The notes beneath the pieces were generated by a model, which saw only the letters and a program-made list of their open reading frames with translations, ran no database searches and was not told where the DNA came from. The position numbers were made by a program, and so were the translations under genes. A stretch of DNA of 54,847 nt from an uncultured Prevotellaceae bacterium (GTDB lineage Bacteria > Bacteroidota > Bacteroidia > Bacteroidales > Bacteroidaceae), in contig ONSV01000042.1 of NCBI GenBank assembly GCA_900320585.1, positions 1 through 54,847 on the forward strand. Direction: 5' to 3'. The first letter of the stretch is position 1, and every line of letters starts with the position of its first letter. Shown here in pieces: positions 8,948-16,280 of the stretch.

Positions 8948-9352
8948 CTAAGACTGGTTGTAGTTGATTTTGAGAGTCTCAAAGGCATATACGTGGCCAC
9001 TTTGATTATGGTCATCTGTACCATACCAAAGCGGCACGTCTGTCATCACTTCCTCCAATGTTGTTGGATTGGCAATTTTGGCGGGCCAGCAAACTTCCGG
9101 TGCCACATGGGTTGTAAGTTCTTGCTGGTGCAAACCCTTGTCCGTGGTTTGCCTGTAGCCACTCTCTAAATCTACAAGTGTACACTCTTGGTCCCCATCT
9201 GAATCCATGATGAAATGTTGCCAGCTGGGATAAGGATCTGTCAACGTATAACTTACAACTTGATGAGGAGGATCACATGGGATACAATAATGATTCGGCT
9301 CGAATCTCTCCACAATCATTAGTGGTTTTGAATATTTTTTTAAGTTGTCCAT
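8948..9352 (-). CDS. Small hypothetical protein with N-terminal KYxKP...FEPNxYC motif
   Basis: 134-residue protein that I do not recognise as a named family. The frame is open further upstream, but the ATG at 9352 gives the start MDNLKKYSKPLMIVERFEPN. This resembles, from memory only, short Bacteroidales proteins beginning with a KY.KP segment followed by F.PNEY and a cysteine. Here H21-Y22-C23 and C26 follow PN; further cysteines are at 57 and 88. There is no signal peptide or membrane segment. The C-terminal half is polar with several W and H residues. The gene lies alone in an AT-rich island unlike the GC-rich neighbours, which hints at transfer or fast evolution. Function unknown. Confidence 0.6.
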   Translation of the reverse strand: MDNLKKYSKPLMIVERFEPNHYCIPCDPPHQVVSYTLTDPYPSWQHFIMDSDGDQECTLVDLESGYRQTTDKGLHQQELTTHVAPEVCWPAKIANPTTLEEVMTDVPLWYGTDDHNQSGHVYAFETLKINYNQS

Positions 9353-9568
9353 ATATATAAGAATTATGATTGTTAGTCTCGAAGAGGTGGGAATACTTAG
9401 TCTTTTGTGGTTTCGATGTGTAAATTTAAACAAATAGTGGAGTTCCATTTATAGAGTGTAATCTAATTGGTGTCAGAATTTTAAAAATATTAACATGTTG
9501 TATCTTAATGGTTGACTATTTTTCCGATAAATCATACGCGTAAAGAGATGTTTGTCATGCTTTATCTG

Positions 9569-9589
9569 CTGTAAACCAATAGTTTACAG
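9569..9589. repeat. Inverted repeat CTGTAAAC-5-GTTTACAG
   Basis: Perfect 8-bp arms with a 5-nt loop, followed on plus by TTTT. It could be a weak terminator, an operator, or the end of an unrecognised transcript. Confidence 0.45.
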
Positions 9590-9787
9590 TTTTGTATATA
9601 AAGTAATTAAAAATATGGCGATAAAAGAAAAATACTTTACTAAAAATGAAAGCACCTTTGCAAAAGCCATCGCTCGTTGCCAGGTACGCGCTGCCAGGTG
9701 AGACTTGGCCCTTTACGGTGGGGTGGGCCGCAATAGGCTAATCTGTAGAAATATGGGGTACAATGGAGAAAGAAAATCGAATAAATA

Positions 9788-9819
9788 TTTGGCAGTTAGC
9801 AAAATAAGATGTAATTTTG
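9788..9819 (+). promoter_or_regulatory. rpsU promoter (Bacteroidetes type)
   Basis: TTTG at 9788-9791, 20-nt spacer, TAATTTTG at 9812-9819. The match to consensus is perfect and leaves a leader of about 60 nt before the rpsU ATG. Confidence 0.8.
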
Positions 9820-9884
9820 CACCCACGTCCCTAAATCTGGGGCATCACATATTGTTTAACATTCAAAATTTAAAGACAAAAAGC

Positions 9885-10076
9885 ATGATTATTGTACCCG
9901 TAAAAGATGGCGAGAACATCGAGAGAGCTTTGAAGAAATTCAAGAGAAAATTCGAGAAGACAGGTGTGATTAAGGAACTCCGCGCACGTCAGCAGTTCAA
10001 CAAGCCGTCTGTTCTGAAGAGGCTCAAGATGGAGAAGGCCATCTATGTACAGAAGCTGAGAAACGCCGAGGAATAA
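9885..10076 (+). CDS. rpsU: 30S ribosomal protein S21
   Basis: 63-residue basic protein of the S21 family, which helps the small subunit engage mRNA. The family core is visible: an N-terminal strand IIVPVKDGENIERALKKFKR, then a helical basic tail. The ATG at 9885 is chosen over an upstream in-frame one because it lies after the promoter and matches the family start. In Bacteroidetes S21 belongs to the group of proteins around the sequestered anti-Shine-Dalgarno, consistent with the near absence of Shine-Dalgarno sites in this window. It is followed 77 nt later by the recombinase gene. Confidence 0.95.
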   Translation: MIIVPVKDGENIERALKKFKRKFEKTGVIKELRARQQFNKPSVLKRLKMEKAIYVQKLRNAEE

Positions 10077-10094
10077 GATTTTTTCCTGGGAAAA

Positions 10095-10126
10095 TTTGGT
10101 AGTTTGAGTTTTATTCCTTATATTCG
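10095..10126 (+). promoter_or_regulatory. Possible promoter for the recombinase gene
   Basis: TTTG at 10095-10098, 20-nt spacer, TATATTCG at 10119-10126 (one mismatch from TANNTTTG). The spacing is right, but the -7 is imperfect and cotranscription with rpsU is also possible. Confidence 0.4.
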
Positions 10127-10153
10127 TTGCCGAATTTAACCTGAGCGCCACGC

Positions 10154-11032
10154 ATGATAGAGGGATTCCTTGAATACCTGCGGCACGAGCGCAACTACGC
10201 TGAGCTCACCGTAAGGGAATACGGCAGGGACCTGGAAAACTTCCAGTCGTATTTCAAGACCCTTGACGACAGCCTCTCCTGGGAGACGGTCGACAGCGAC
10301 GTGGTAAGGGGGTGGATGGAGTGCATGATGGACAGTCGGCAGTCGGCCACCTCGGTCAACAGGAGGCTCAGCGCCCTGAGGTCGTTCTACAAATACGCCA
10401 TGATGGCGGGACTGGTAGCCGGCAACCCGGCCCGGACTGTGAAAGGCCCCAAGAAGCACAAGCCCCTGCCGCAATTCCTCAAGGAGAGCGAGATCAACGA
10501 GTTGCTCCAGCCCGAAATGTGGGGCGAGCGGTTTGAGGACCTTCGCGCACGTACATTATTATTAATGTTCTACTCCACGGGGATAAGGCTTTCCGAAGCC
10601 ATCGGCCTCGACGACACCATGGTCGACTTCACCACCGGTGAGTTGAGGGTCACGGGAAAGCGCGACAAACAGCGCATCATCCCCTTTGGCGAGGAACTGA
10701 AAGAGGCGCTGCAGGTGTATGTTCGCCGGCGCGATAACGAGGTGCCACGCAAGTCGGAGGCACTTTTTGTCACCAAGAAAGGCGAGCGCATGAACCGCAA
10801 CCGCGTGGGCTACGAGGTGTGGAAACACCTCAGCCGCGTGACCACGCTCAAGAAGCGCTCACCGCATGTGCTCAGGCATACGTTCGCCACAGCCATGCTC
10901 AACCATGAGGCCGGACTGGAAAGTGTGAAAAAGTTGCTGGGGCATGAGAGCCTCTCCACAACGGAGATCTATACCCATGCCACCTTCGAGCAACTCAAGC
11001 GAGTATATAAAAAAGCCCATCCAAGGGCCTAA
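10154..11032 (+). CDS. xerC: Tyrosine recombinase, XerC/XerD-like
   Basis: 292-residue site-specific recombinase. An N-terminal SAM-like DNA-binding domain (about 1-85) precedes the catalytic domain. The full active-site set is seen: R145 (GIRLSE), K169 (TGKRDKQR), H238 and R241 (HVLRHTFAT), H264 (LLGHESL) and the nucleophile Y273 (EIYTHATF). Length and motifs match the chromosome-dimer resolving XerC/XerD class rather than phage integrases. Its setting between rpsU and hpf is fixed in the phylum and shows no mobile-element traits. XerC versus XerD cannot be settled without its partner. Start ATG at 10154. Confidence 0.88.
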   Translation: MIEGFLEYLRHERNYAELTVREYGRDLENFQSYFKTLDDSLSWETVDSDVVRGWMECMMDSRQSATSVNRRLSALRSFYKYAMMAGLVAGNPARTVKGPKKHKPLPQFLKESEINELLQPEMWGERFEDLRARTLLLMFYSTGIRLSEAIGLDDTMVDFTTGELRVTGKRDKQRIIPFGEELKEALQVYVRRRDNEVPRKSEALFVTKKGERMNRNRVGYEVWKHLSRVTTLKKRSPHVLRHTFATAMLNHEAGLESVKKLLGHESLSTTEIYTHATFEQLKRVYKKAHPRA

Positions 11033-11053
11033 CCCTTAAAAACGGAGGTAACT

Positions 11054-11353
11054 ATGGAAATCAAAATTCAGCCGATTCATTTCGACGCTACCGAGAAACT
11101 GGAAGCTTTCATCCAAAAGAAAGCCGAGAAATTACAGAAAACATTCGAAGACATACAGAAAGTAGAGGTGCAACTCAAAGTAGTCAAGCCTGCCACCGCA
11201 CTCAACAAGCAGACCAGCCTTACGGTCACCGTGCCCGGACAAACACTGTTTGTGGAAAAGACATGTGACTCCTTCGAGGAGGGCGTCGACCAGTGCGTAG
11301 ACTCCATGAAAGTGCAGCTGACGAAATTCAAAGAAAAACTTCGCAACAGATAA
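11054..11353 (+). CDS. hpf: Ribosome hibernation-promoting factor, short form
   Basis: 99-residue member of the HPF/RaiA (YfiA) family that binds the decoding centre of the small subunit and silences ribosomes in stationary phase. The beta-alpha-beta-beta-beta-alpha fold is recognisable (MEIKIQPIHFDATEKLEAFI..., then a lysine-rich C-terminal helix). It lacks the C-terminal dimerisation domain of long HPF. A GGAGG at 11044-11048, 5 nt before the ATG, is one of the few strong Shine-Dalgarno sequences here. It is 21 nt after the recombinase stop, so it is probably in one operon with it. Confidence 0.9.
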   Translation: MEIKIQPIHFDATEKLEAFIQKKAEKLQKTFEDIQKVEVQLKVVKPATALNKQTSLTVTVPGQTLFVEKTCDSFEEGVDQCVDSMKVQLTKFKEKLRNR

Positions 11354-11370
11354 AAAAATAGCCGAAAAAT

Positions 11371-11401
11371 TTTGGCGTATAGAAAATAATGCCTATCTTT
11401 G
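11371..11401 (+). promoter_or_regulatory. Promoter of the tRNA-tuf operon
   Basis: TTTG at 11371-11374, 19-nt spacer, TATCTTTG at 11394-11401, a perfect consensus match. It sits about 45 nt before the first tRNA and most likely drives four tRNAs and tuf. Confidence 0.82.
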
Positions 11402-11453
11402 CAGCCGTTTTACGACAAGTCCTTCGACTTTAGCTTGACGGCTGCATAGATTT

Positions 11454-11527
11454 GCCTCTTTAGCTCAGTTGGCCAGAGCACGTGATTTGTAATCTCGGGG
11501 TCGTTGGTTCGAATCCGACAAGAGGCT
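11454..11527 (+). tRNA. tRNA-Thr (anticodon TGT)
   Basis: 74-nt cloverleaf. The acceptor stem GCCTCTT pairs with AAGAGGC, the D arm is GCTC..GAGC, the anticodon loop TTTGTAA reads TGT, and the T loop is GGTTCGAATCC. The anticodon stem has one T-T mismatch in the middle. CCA is not encoded. Confidence 0.95.
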
Positions 11528-11554
11528 CTAAATGAGGAGGATTCAGAACATTGA

Positions 11555-11637
11555 GGGTGTTTTCCAGAGTGGCCAAATGGGGCAGACTGTAAATCTGCTG
11601 TCTTTCGACTTCGGTGGTTCGAATCCATCAGCACCCA
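11555..11637 (+). tRNA. tRNA-Tyr (anticodon GTA)
   Basis: 83-nt class II tRNA. The acceptor GGGTGTT pairs with AGCACCC (one G-U). The anticodon loop CTGTAAA reads GTA, and the long variable arm lies between the anticodon and T arms. The discriminator is A. Confidence 0.95.
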
Positions 11638-11646
11638 CAAAAATTT

Positions 11647-11719
11647 GCGGAAATAGCTCAGTTGATAGAGCACTAGCCTTCCAAGCTGGGGGTCGCGGGT
11701 TTGAGCCCCGTTTTCCGCT
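11647..11719 (+). tRNA. tRNA-Gly (anticodon TCC)
   Basis: 73-nt cloverleaf. The acceptor GCGGAAA pairs with TTTCCGC, the anticodon loop CTTCCAA reads TCC and the discriminator is T. The following CCA at 11720-11722 may be encoded or fortuitous. Confidence 0.95.
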
Positions 11720-11726
11720 CCATGTT

Positions 11727-11798
11727 GCTGTTATAGCTCAGTGGTAGAGCGCTTCCTTGGTAAGGAAGAGGTCCCGAGTTCAACTCTCGGTAACAGCT
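11727..11798 (+). tRNA. tRNA-Thr (anticodon GGT)
   Basis: 72-nt cloverleaf. The acceptor GCTGTTA pairs with TAACAGC, and the anticodon stem CTTCC/GGAAG encloses loop TTGGTAA reading GGT. It ends 60 nt before the tuf start. Confidence 0.95.
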
Positions 11799-11858
11799 CT
11801 TTTAGTTGTGAGAAGCAGAAATACACGATTAATCATTTTAAAAATAAAAAGTTAAGCA

Positions 11859-13052
11859 ATGGCTAAAGAGAATTTTGTGCGTACGAAACCGCACGTAAAC
11901 ATTGGTACTATCGGTCACGTTGACCATGGTAAGACCACATTGACCGCCGCTATCACCAAGGTGCTCGCCGAGAAGATCGAGGCTAACAAGGACAAGGTGA
12001 AGTCGTTCGACCAGATTGACAACGCTCCTGAGGAGAAAGAGCGCGGTATCACTATCAATACCGCTCACGTGGAGTATGAGACTGAGAAACGTCACTATGC
12101 TCACGTTGACTGCCCGGGACACGCCGACTACGTGAAGAACATGGTTACTGGTGCTGCCCAGATGGACGGTGCTATCCTCGTGGTGGCCGCTACCGATGGT
12201 CCTATGCCTCAGACCCGTGAGCACGTGCTGCTCGCCCGTCAGGTGAACGTTCCCCGCCTCGTGGTGTTCCTCAACAAGTGCGACATGGTCGACGATGAGG
12301 AGATGCTCGACCTCGTTGAGATGGAGGTGCAGGAGATTCTCGCTCAGTATGAGTTCGAGGACGACACTCCTATCATCCGCGGTTCTGCCCTTGGCGCCCT
12401 CAACGGCGATCCCAAGTGGGAGGAGAAGGTGATGGAACTGATGAATGTTTGCGACGAGTGGATCCAGGAGCCTCCTCGCGCTACCGACAAGCCCTTCCTG
12501 ATGCCTGTTGAGGACGTGTTCTCAATCACTGGCCGTGGTACTGTGGCTACCGGACGTATCGAGACTGGTGTTATCCACGTTGGCGACGCTGTTGAGCTGC
12601 TCGGTCTTGGTGAGGATGCCAAGTCGGTGGTTACCGGTGTTGAGATGTTCCGCAAGATCCTCGACGAGGGTCAGGCTGGTGACAACGTAGGTCTGCTCCT
12701 CCGCGGTATCGACAAGAAAGAGATCAAGCGCGGTATGGTGCTCTGCCATCCGGGTCAGATCAAGCCTTTCAAGCGCTTCAAGGCTTCCATCTACGTGCTG
12801 AAGAAGGAAGAGGGTGGCCGTCACACTCCATTCGGCAACAAGTATCGTCCTCAGTTCTACCTCCGCACCATGGACTGCACCGGTGAGATCACTCTCCCCG
12901 AGGGCACCGAGATGGTAATGCCTGGTGACAACGTTGAGATCAATGTTGAGCTCATCTACGCCGTGGCACTGAACAAGGGTCTCCGCTTCGCTATCCGTGA
13001 GGGTGGCCGCACAGTGGGCTCTGGCCAGATCACTGAGGTTTACGAAGACTAA
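11859..13052 (+). CDS. tuf: Elongation factor Tu
   Basis: 397-residue GTPase that delivers aminoacyl-tRNA to the ribosomal A site. The G1 motif GHVDHGKT is at residues 19-26. G2 lies around the threonine of RGITI, G3 is DCPGH, G4 is NKCD and G5 is SAL. Domains II and III follow with [15 protein letters not shown] and the C-terminal GSGQI. Codon use is strongly biased, as expected of one of the most abundant proteins. It lies directly after four tRNA genes and ends at a strong terminator (13075-13106), a classic tRNA-tufB arrangement. Start ATG at 11859. Confidence 0.98.
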   Translation: MAKENFVRTKPHVNIGTIGHVDHGKTTLTAAITKVLAEKIEANKDKVKSFDQIDNAPEEKERGITINTAHVEYETEKRHYAHVDCPGHADYVKNMVTGAAQMDGAILVVAATDGPMPQTREHVLLARQVNVPRLVVFLNKCDMVDDEEMLDLVEMEVQEILAQYEFEDDTPIIRGSALGALNGDPKWEEKVMELMNVCDEWIQEPPRATDKPFLMPVEDVFSITGRGTVATGRIETGVIHVGDAVELLGLGEDAKSVVTGVEMFRKILDEGQAGDNVGLLLRGIDKKEIKRGMVLCHPGQIKPFKRFKASIYVLKKEEGGRHTPFGNKYRPQFYLRTMDCTGEITLPEGTEMVMPGDNVEINVELIYAVALNKGLRFAIREGGRTVGSGQITEVYED

Positions 13053-13074
13053 TATCTCAAAAGGATACAATCAG

Positions 13075-13106
13075 GTTCCCGCGACAGTGGGCGCGGGAAC
13101 TTTTTT
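13075..13106 (+). terminator. tuf terminator abutting tRNA-Trp
   Basis: A 9-bp perfect GC-rich stem (13075-13083 with 13092-13100), an 8-nt loop and six T at 13101-13106. The next base, 13107, is the first of tRNA-Trp. Confidence 0.88.
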
Positions 13107-13179
13107 ACGGGAATAGCTCAGTTGGTAGAGCATCGGTCTCCAAAACCGAGGGTCGTGGGTTCGAGTCCTCCTTCCCGTG
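13107..13179 (+). tRNA. tRNA-Trp (anticodon CCA)
   Basis: 73-nt cloverleaf. The acceptor ACGGGAA pairs with TTCCCGT, the anticodon loop CTCCAAA reads CCA, the T loop is GGTTCGAGTCC and the discriminator is G. It lies 17 nt before secE, the usual trpT-secE-nusG order. Confidence 0.95.
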
Positions 13180-13196
13180 CTAAAAAGGAAAAAGAT

Positions 13197-13394
13197 ATGT
13201 TTAAGAGATTTGTAAACTACTGCAAGGATTGTTACGACGAACTTGCGCATAAGACTACTTGGCCTACCTACAAGGAATTGTCTCACACTGCGATGGTTGT
13301 TCTATCTGCTTCCCTTATCATCGCTCTCGTGGTGTTCCTTATGGACGTGGTGTTTAAGAATTGTATGCAATTTATTTATCAATTGTTTTCTTAA
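13197..13394 (+). CDS. secE: Preprotein translocase subunit SecE
   Basis: 65-residue single-span membrane protein that clamps SecY in the SecYEG channel. An amphipathic N-terminal helix with the family motif ELAHKTTWPTYKEL is followed by one hydrophobic span (about 35-60, MVVLSASLIIALVVFLMDVVF). The longer open frame that begins inside tRNA-Trp is rejected; the ATG at 13197 fits the family start. There is no promoter between tRNA-Trp and secE, so it must share that transcript. nusG follows after 3 nt. Confidence 0.93.
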   Translation: MFKRFVNYCKDCYDELAHKTTWPTYKELSHTAMVVLSASLIIALVVFLMDVVFKNCMQFIYQLFS

Positions 13395-13397
13395 CAA

Positions 13398-13943
13398 ATG
13401 GCTCAGACAGGAAAAAACTGGTATGTGCTTAAGACCGTGAGCGGTAAGGAAGCCAAAGTGAAGGAATACATCGAGGCCGAACTTAAGCACAATCCCTTTT
13501 TGTCTCAATACGTCTCCCAGATTGTCATCCCTATGGAGAAACATGCTGTGCAACGCAGCGACGGGAAACGTGTGGTCAAGGAGAAAGTAGCTCTCCCTGG
13601 CTATATTTTCGTTGAGGCAGAAATGAAAGGCGACGTGGCTCACACACTTCGCTTCATGCCCAACGTGCTGGGATTCCTCGGCGGGTTGGACAACCCCTCT
13701 CCTGTCAAGCAGTCAGAAATCAACCGTATGCTTGGTAATGCCGAGGAGACCGAAATCGAGAATGAGGTGTCATTCCCCTATGAGGTCAACGAGACAGTAA
13801 AGGTTACGGAAGGCCCGTTCAGCGGATTCTCAGGCGTCATCGAAGAGGTGAACGTGGAGAAACGCAAACTCAAGGTTATGGTCAAAATCTTCGGACGGAA
13901 AACTCCGCTCGAGCTTGGTTTTATGCAAGTCGTAAAAGAATAA
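13398..13943 (+). CDS. nusG: Transcription termination/antitermination protein NusG
   Basis: 181-residue transcription elongation factor. The N-terminal NGN domain starts with NWYVLKTVSGKEAKVKEYIE and binds the RNA polymerase clamp; the C-terminal KOW domain (about 125-181) contains VKVTEGPFSGFSGVIEEVN. NusG links RNA polymerase to the ribosome or Rho. The phylum-typical insert between the strands of the NGN domain is short here. It sits between secE (3 nt) and rplK (59 nt) as in most bacteria. Confidence 0.96.
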   Translation: MAQTGKNWYVLKTVSGKEAKVKEYIEAELKHNPFLSQYVSQIVIPMEKHAVQRSDGKRVVKEKVALPGYIFVEAEMKGDVAHTLRFMPNVLGFLGGLDNPSPVKQSEINRMLGNAEETEIENEVSFPYEVNETVKVTEGPFSGFSGVIEEVNVEKRKLKVMVKIFGRKTPLELGFMQVVKE

Positions 13944-14002
13944 GAGATTGTTACGGATCTTGAACTTCTTTTATAATATCAAACTTTAATTTTAAAACGA
14001 AA

Positions 14003-14440
14003 ATGGCTAAAGAAGTTGCTGGATTAATCAAATTACAGATTAAGGGTGGCGCAGCTAATCCTTCACCCCCAGTGGGTCCTGCTCTCGGTTCGAAGGGCAT
14101 CAACATCATGGGGTTCTGCAAGGAGTTCAACGCCAGAACCCAGGATAAGGCAGGAAAAGTGCTTCCCGTCGTTATCACTTATTACAACGACAAGTCTTTC
14201 AGCTTCGTAATCAAGACTCCTCCCGCAGCCATCCAGCTGCTCGAGGCTGCCAAGATTAAGGGCGGCTCGCCTGAGCCCAACCGCAAGAAGGTTGCTTCTG
14301 TGACATGGGATCAGGTAAGGGCTATCGCAGAGGACAAGATGAGCGACCTCAATTGCTTCACCATCGAGTCTGCGATGAAACTTGTTGCCGGCACTGCTAG
14401 AAGTATGGGTATCACTGTAAAAGGCGAATTTCCCGGATAA
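14003..14440 (+). CDS. rplK: 50S ribosomal protein L11
   Basis: 145-residue L11, binder of the GTPase-associated region of 23S rRNA at the base of the L7/L12 stalk. The N-terminal domain shows [20 protein letters not shown], and the proline-rich PSPPVGP is the site contacted by thiopeptides and release factors. The C-terminal rRNA-binding domain is complete. It heads the rplKA pair, 59 nt after nusG and 24 nt before rplA. Confidence 0.97.
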   Translation: MAKEVAGLIKLQIKGGAANPSPPVGPALGSKGINIMGFCKEFNARTQDKAGKVLPVVITYYNDKSFSFVIKTPPAAIQLLEAAKIKGGSPEPNRKKVASVTWDQVRAIAEDKMSDLNCFTIESAMKLVAGTARSMGITVKGEFPG

Positions 14441-14464
14441 TCATTTAACTTCAATTTAGGAACT

Positions 14465-15157
14465 ATGAGTAAACTGACAAGAAACCAGAAATCAGTAGCC
14501 GATAAGATTGAAGCAGGGAAGGCCTACACACTGAAGGAAGCAGCCGAGCTGGTGAAGGAAATCACCACAACCAAGTTCGAGGCTTCTGTCGACATCGACG
14601 TTCGTCTGGGTGTCGACCCCCGTAAGGCCAACCAGATGGTTCGCGGCGTGGTGTCGCTGCCATGTGGCACTGGCAAGGTAGTGCGCGTGCTCTGTCTTTG
14701 CACTCCCGACCAAGAGGCTGCTGCCAAGGAGGCTGGTGCCGACTACGTGGGCCTCGAGGAATATATCGACAAGATCAAGGGTGGCTGGACTGATGTGGAT
14801 GTGATCATCACCATGCCTTCTTGCATGGGAAAGGTAGGTCCTCTCGGACGTATCCTCGGTCCCCGCGGACTGATGCCTAACCCAAAGAGTGGCACTGTGA
14901 CTATGGATGTTGCTAAGGCTGTGAAGGAAGTCAAGCAGGGTAAGATTGATTTCAAGGTCGACAAGACCGGTATCATTCACACCTCGATTGGCAAAGTGAC
15001 CTTCACACCGGACCAGATTTATCAGAACGCGAAAGAATTCATCGCAACCGTGATCAAGCTGAAACCGGCTGCCGCTAAAGGTACATATATCAAGAGTATC
15101 TTTATTTCAAGCACAATGAGCTTGGGCATCAAGGTCGATCCCAAGTCAATTGAATAA
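14465..15157 (+). CDS. rplA: 50S ribosomal protein L1
   Basis: 230-residue L1, the protein of the mobile L1 stalk that moves deacylated tRNA out of the E site; in many bacteria it also represses its own rplKA message. The signature [25 protein letters not shown] is intact, and the two-domain length is normal. A short purine-rich AGGA lies 5 nt before the ATG. rplJ starts 20 nt after the stop, so all four stalk genes are likely on one RNA. Confidence 0.97.
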   Translation: MSKLTRNQKSVADKIEAGKAYTLKEAAELVKEITTTKFEASVDIDVRLGVDPRKANQMVRGVVSLPCGTGKVVRVLCLCTPDQEAAAKEAGADYVGLEEYIDKIKGGWTDVDVIITMPSCMGKVGPLGRILGPRGLMPNPKSGTVTMDVAKAVKEVKQGKIDFKVDKTGIIHTSIGKVTFTPDQIYQNAKEFIATVIKLKPAAAKGTYIKSIFISSTMSLGIKVDPKSIE

Positions 15158-15177
15158 TTCTAAACGGATAGCGTAAA

Positions 15178-15696
15178 ATGAAAAAAGAAATAAAAGATAC
15201 CATCATCGTTGAGCTGGGCGAGAAGCTGAAGGAATATCCTCACTTCTACCTGGTCGACGTCACTGGCCTCAATGCTGAGAACACCAGCAAGCTCCGCCGC
15301 AAGTGCTTCAAGAACGAGATCAAGATGATCGTCGTGAAGAACAACCTGCTGCACAAGGCTTTCGAGGCTTCCGACATCGACTTCTCCGAACTGTATGATA
15401 CCCTGAAGGGAAATACGGCCGTGATGTTCTGCAATACGGCTAACGTACCTGCCAAGTTGCTCAAGGAGTACACCAAAGAGGGTATACCCGCACTCAAAGG
15501 CGCATATGCCGAGGAGGGTATCTTCGTGGGTGCCGACAAACTCGAGGAACTGGCTTCCATCAAGAGCAAGAACGAGCTCATCGCCGACGTTGTGGCTTTG
15601 CTGCAGTCGCCCGCAAAGAATGTGCTCTCTGCTCTCCAATCAGGCGCTGGCACCATCCATGGTGTGCTGAAGACTTTAGGCGAGCGTGCTGAATAA
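15178..15696 (+). CDS. rplJ: 50S ribosomal protein L10
   Basis: 172-residue L10, the stalk base protein on which L7/L12 dimers sit. The N-terminal rRNA-binding domain with LRRKCFKNEIKMIVVKNNLL is followed by the C-terminal helix for L12 binding. Only 20 nt separate it from rplA, so there is no room for the long L10 autoregulatory leader known from other phyla. The gap to rplL is 50 nt. Confidence 0.96.
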   Translation: MKKEIKDTIIVELGEKLKEYPHFYLVDVTGLNAENTSKLRRKCFKNEIKMIVVKNNLLHKAFEASDIDFSELYDTLKGNTAVMFCNTANVPAKLLKEYTKEGIPALKGAYAEEGIFVGADKLEELASIKSKNELIADVVALLQSPAKNVLSALQSGAGTIHGVLKTLGERAE

Positions 15697-15746
15697 TTTT
15701 AAGTCATCAACATTATTTATAAAACAATTTAAAAATTCATAATAAA

Positions 15747-16124
15747 ATGGCAGATATCAAAGCTATTGCTGAGCAATTGGTAAATTTGACAGTAAAGGAA
15801 GTTAACGAGTTGGCTACTGTCCTCAAGGACGAGTATGGAATCGAGCCCGCCGCTGCAGCTGTTGCTGTTGCTGCTGGTCCCGCCGCTGGCGCCGCTCCCG
15901 TTGAGGAAGAGAAGACTGAGTTCAACGTAGTGCTCACCGAGGTTGGTCCTAACAAACTCAAGGTCGTGAAGGCTGTGAAAGAGGCTTGCGGTCTGGGTCT
16001 GAAAGAGGCTAAGGACCTCGTCGACGGCGCTCCCTCTACACTGAAAGAGGCTGTTGCCAAGGCTGAGGCTGAGAACCTGAAGAAGGTGATCGAGGCCGAG
16101 GGTGCCAAGGTTGAGCTGAAATAA
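15747..16124 (+). CDS. rplL: 50S ribosomal protein L7/L12
   Basis: 125-residue stalk protein that recruits translational GTPases. The N-terminal dimerisation domain, an alanine-rich hinge (about 36-52) and the globular C-terminal domain with [28 protein letters not shown] are all present. It is followed by two hairpins before rpoB, the second with a U-tract. Confidence 0.97.
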   Translation: MADIKAIAEQLVNLTVKEVNELATVLKDEYGIEPAAAAVAVAAGPAAGAAPVEEEKTEFNVVLTEVGPNKLKVVKAVKEACGLGLKEAKDLVDGAPSTLKEAVAKAEAENLKKVIEAEGAKVELK

Positions 16125-16140
16125 TTTCTAGACATCACCA

Positions 16141-16162
16141 CCGCGTGGCGCATGCCACGCGG
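16141..16162 (+). terminator. GC-rich palindrome after rplL
   Basis: A 9-bp perfect stem (16141-16149 with 16154-16162) and 4-nt loop, 16 nt after the rplL stop. There is no U-tract, so it is more likely an RNA-processing or stability hairpin than a terminator. Confidence 0.5.
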
Positions 16163-16181
16163 CACACTTCTCGAAATTCGT

Positions 16182-16219
16182 GGTTAAGAGTCTCCCAGTA
16201 GGGGATTCTTAACCTTTTT
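16182..16219 (+). terminator. Terminator/attenuator between rplL and rpoB
   Basis: Outer stem GGTTAAGA/TCTTAACC with an inner GC part around a short loop, followed by five T at 16215-16219. The rpoB ATG is about 60 nt later and no consensus promoter is seen between. Partial read-through would lower rpoBC output relative to the stalk proteins, as in E. coli. Confidence 0.7.
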
Positions 16220-16280
16220 GTGTCTTTTCATTGCAATCCCGCCGGTCATGTACCAACGACCGGATGAAATCAAATTTTTA

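Larger units (their letters stand above)
9353..9884. other. AT-rich intergenic region upstream of rpsU
   Basis: 532 nt without a convincing gene. It holds an inverted repeat (9569-9589), a GC-rich patch at about 9667-9740 with two TGCCAGGT copies 14 nt apart (9678-9685, 9692-9699) and a short GGCCC/GGGCC stem (9707-9711, 9725-9729), and finally the rpsU promoter. A -7-like CACCTTTG at 9653-9660 precedes the GC-rich patch but has no good -33 partner. Confidence 0.55.

Noticed and set aside
10154-11032. A phage or transposon integrase marking an integrated element
   Set aside because: Size, motifs and the fixed setting rpsU-recombinase-hpf fit chromosomal XerC/XerD. The nearby tRNAs show no partial duplicate or attachment repeats that I can see.
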